Translations under genes and position numbers: made by a program | Assembly: GCF_023667495.1 (NCBI RefSeq) | Contig: NZ_JAMOZL010000008.1 | Coordinates: 124,001 to 188,000 of the forward strand | Direction: 5' to 3' | Origin: Dyadobacter sp. MSC1_007 | Lineage (GTDB): Bacteria > Bacteroidota > Bacteroidia > Cytophagales > Spirosomataceae | Length of the DNA stretch: 64,000 nt | Part shown: one piece after another, positions 62,040-64,000 of the stretch | Numbering within the stretch: the stretch's first letter is position 1 | Layout: each line of letters starts with the position of its first letter | Notes under the pieces: model-generated | The model's database searches: none | What the model was told of the DNA's origin: nothing | Seen by the model: the letters and a program-made list of their open reading frames with translations, nothing else

Positions 62040-62135
62040 GACCCGTTTGGGAACATTTACGTCCTGCATTTTGCAATCGCAATCTTTAACAATATATTTC
62101 GCCCCTCCTGAATTTTATCAATTAAAACTAGAAAA

Positions 62136-64000
62136 ATGAAAAAGGCGTTTATAGCGTTATGCTTTGCCGGATTGGGTATTTGTTTTGTCGACGGCGTGTC
62201 CGCGCAGAACCTCAGTACCCAAAAAGTCCCCCTCGATCCCAGTGTTAGAATGGGGAAACTGAAAAACGGAATCACTTACTATATTAAAAAGAATGCGGAG
62301 CCAAAGAACCGTGCGGAGTTGCGGCTCGCTGTCAAGGCGGGCTCGGTGCTTGAAACCGACGCACAGCAGGGCCTGGCGCATTTCATGGAGCATATGAACT
62401 TCAACGGGACCACCAATTTCCCTAAAAACGAGCTCGTTAATTTTCTCCAGAAGACCGGCGTCCGTTTCGGTGCCGATCTGAATGCTTATACCGGGTTCGA
62501 TGAAACGGTTTATATGTTGCCGATTCCTACGGATTCTGCGGGGTTATTGGATAAAGGTTTGCAAGTGCTCGAAGATTGGGCGCATGGCGCATTGCTTGAT
62601 CCTTCCGAAATTGAAAAAGAGCGGGGCGTCGTGTTGGAGGAGTCGCGGATGGGTCGCGGCGCACAGCAAAGAATGCGCGACAAGTTCCTGAAAGTGATTT
62701 TGAACAATTCGAGGTATGCCGAACGCCTGCCGATCGGGAAAGACAGCATTTTAAAAAGCTTCAAACCTGAGACTATCAAGGCATTTTACCAGGATTGGTA
62801 CCGTCCGGACTTGATGGCTGTGATAGCAGTCGGCGATTTCGATGTTGCCAAAGTGGAAGCAACGATCAAGCAAAAATTTGGGCCGATCAAACCGCCTGCT
62901 GCTCCGAAAAAACGCATACAGTATGATATTCCGTTGGATGGCTCGACCCGCGTAGCGATTGTGACGGATCCTGAATATCCCCAAAACCTAATCCAGCTGA
63001 TTTATAAGCAGCCTAATAACAAAGAAAAGACGTTGCAGGACGTGCGTAACAATTTCGCGCAGGGACTTTACAATGCGATGATGGGTCAGCGGATGCAGGA
63101 GCTTACCCAGAAGGCTAATCCACCGTTTTTGTATGGTGCGAGCCAGTATGGCGACTTCCTGGGCAATCTGGATTCGTACACGTCGATCGCGCTGGCGAAA
63201 GAGGCTACTTCCATGAAAACGGCGTTGACGGCATTGCTGGAAGAGAATGTGAGGGTCCAGAAATTTGGTTTCACGCAACCTGAGCTGGACCGGGCGAAAA
63301 AGGATTTTTACAATAGTATTGAAGAGTATTATAAAGAAAGGGACAAAACGAAATCCTCGAATTATGTTCAGGAATATCTGAGCCACTTCCTGCATGACAA
63401 ACCTTACATGGGCGCAGAAGCCTATTTTGAATTTGTAAAAAAACACCTCGACGGTGTTACGCTGGCAGAAATCAATGGCCTGGCGAAAAAATACATCACT
63501 GACAAAAACCGCGCGGTGGTGATCATGGGGCCTGAAAAAAGTAAAGCCAGCTTGCCTACTGAACCTGAAATACGTGCGCTTCTGAATGATGCCGGAAAGG
63601 ATGTAACAGCTTATGTAGACGATGTGGTCGACGCACCGCTTTTGAATGCCGAGCCCAAAGGCGGAAAAGTCACGTCGGAAAAAGCATTGGAAAAGCTGGG
63701 TGTTACAGAGCTTACATTGTCAAATGGTGTGAAAGTACTTTTAAAACCCACTGATTTTAAAAATGATGAAATCCTCATCAAAGCGACAGCTAAAGGCGGC
63801 TATTCATTGTTCCCAGACGAGCGTGAAACGGGCATTTTCACAAGCTATCTGGTACAGTCTGGTGGTGTGGGGCCTTACAATCAGACACAACTTCAAAAAT
63901 TCCTCGCGGGAAAAACTGCCAATGCGGGGCCATTTGTAAGCGAATTAACGGAGGGTATCGGCGGTAACACCAATCCGAAAGACCTGGAAACGACGCTGCA
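62136..64000 (+). CDS. M16 family zinc metallopeptidase (PqqL/insulinase-like), C-terminus beyond the window
   Basis: An exported peptidase of which 621 codons are visible; the family form is about 940 aa. Signal peptide MKKAFIALCFAGLGICFVDGVSAQ. The inverted zinc motif HFMEH is at 82-86, and the third ligand lies in ERGVVLEESRMGRGAQQRMRDK (near 162-168). The N-terminal catalytic M16 domain, the linker and the beginning of a second half (ELTLSNGVKVLLKPTDFKNDEI) are seen, so it is the two-part PqqL type that degrades peptides in the periplasm. It opens 96 bases after the GyrI-like gene. The end of the window cuts it. Confidence 0.95.
   Translation, partial: MKKAFIALCFAGLGICFVDGVSAQNLSTQKVPLDPSVRMGKLKNGITYYIKKNAEPKNRAELRLAVKAGSVLETDAQQGLAHFMEHMNFNGTTNFPKNELVNFLQKTGVRFGADLNAYTGFDETVYMLPIPTDSAGLLDKGLQVLEDWAHGALLDPSEIEKERGVVLEESRMGRGAQQRMRDKFLKVILNNSRYAERLPIGKDSILKSFKPETIKAFYQDWYRPDLMAVIAVGDFDVAKVEATIKQKFGPIKPPAAPKKRIQYDIPLDGSTRVAIVTDPEYPQNLIQLIYKQPNNKEKTLQDVRNNFAQGLYNAMMGQRMQELTQKANPPFLYGASQYGDFLGNLDSYTSIALAKEATSMKTALTALLEENVRVQKFGFTQPELDRAKKDFYNSIEEYYKERDKTKSSNYVQEYLSHFLHDKPYMGAEAYFEFVKKHLDGVTLAEINGLAKKYITDKNRAVVIMGPEKSKASLPTEPEIRALLNDAGKDVTAYVDDVVDAPLLNAEPKGGKVTSEKALEKLGVTELTLSNGVKVLLKPTDFKNDEILIKATAKGGYSLFPDERETGIFTSYLVQSGGVGPYNQTQLQKFLAGKTANAGPFVSELTEGIGGNTNPKDLETTL

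Noticed and set aside
1..64000. tRNA, rRNA, CRISPR arrays, insertion sequences and prophage genes
   Set aside because: None recognised by eye on either strand: no transposase or integrase among the coding frames, no regular spacer repeats, and no cloverleaf in the gaps. Small structured RNAs could be missed.

Overview
The window looks like a chromosomal segment of a Bacteroidota bacterium, most likely order Cytophagales and close to Dyadobacter/Spirosoma; the genus is an inference from memory of protein families, not a computed match. The grounds are three SusC/SusD outer-membrane uptake systems, many lipoproteins, the conserved run nusB-YtxH-DUF1573-yajC-YbbR-coaE, GSCFA and DUF6934-type proteins, almost no Shine-Dalgarno sequences, and several promoters of the Bacteroidota type (TTG, about 20 bases, TAnnTTTG).

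Layout. 1-8.1 kb: the 3' part-missing tsaE, then genes for exported sugar or uronate metabolism (two Gfo/Idh/MocA oxidoreductases, a heparinase II/III-like lyase, a Tat-exported TIM-barrel epimerase and a PQQ dehydrogenase with an inserted cytochrome c domain). 8.1-10.8 kb: a small exported protein, an ECF sigma factor, two small membrane proteins and an Hsp20 chaperone. 10.8-25 kb: two paralogous SusC/SusD pairs in tandem on the minus strand, with a very large FG-GAP/ASPIC lipoprotein between them. 25-33 kb: a cytochrome/FG-GAP lipoprotein, a carboxypeptidase-regulatory-domain protein and a third SusC/SusD operon with an accessory lipoprotein. 33-35.4 kb: a BlaI/BlaR1-type repressor and membrane protease pair. 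35.4-44.5 kb: phosphohexomutase, GH63-like glucosidase, an oversized D-Ala-D-Ala-ligase-like enzyme, NifU, Mrp and GSCFA. 44.4-46.2 kb: a tandem duplication of a two-gene unit (DUF6934-like protein plus a tiny partner) carrying a copied fragment of the GSCFA gene. 46.2-52.7 kb: GH16 glucanase, dnaX, then the coaE-to-nusB housekeeping run. 52.9-60.5 kb: ABC exporter, a VapBC-type pair, and a LexA-like XRE-S24 repressor divergent from dinB-dnaE. 60.6-64 kb: a lipoprotein, a GyrI-like protein and an M16 peptidase cut by the window end.

How they work together. The SusCD systems, GH16, GH63-like enzyme, lyase and oxidoreductases suit a scavenger of plant or microbial polysaccharides. Two of the SusC genes share an identical 16-base leader exactly four bases before ATG, so they are probably co-regulated. 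The S24 repressor with dinB and dnaE reads as a self-contained DNA-damage mutagenesis module, with three GGA-N5-TCC sites between the divergent genes. The most unusual locus is the DUF6934 duplication: the non-coding flank and a dead gene fragment are about 98% identical between copies, while the coding genes beside them differ widely.
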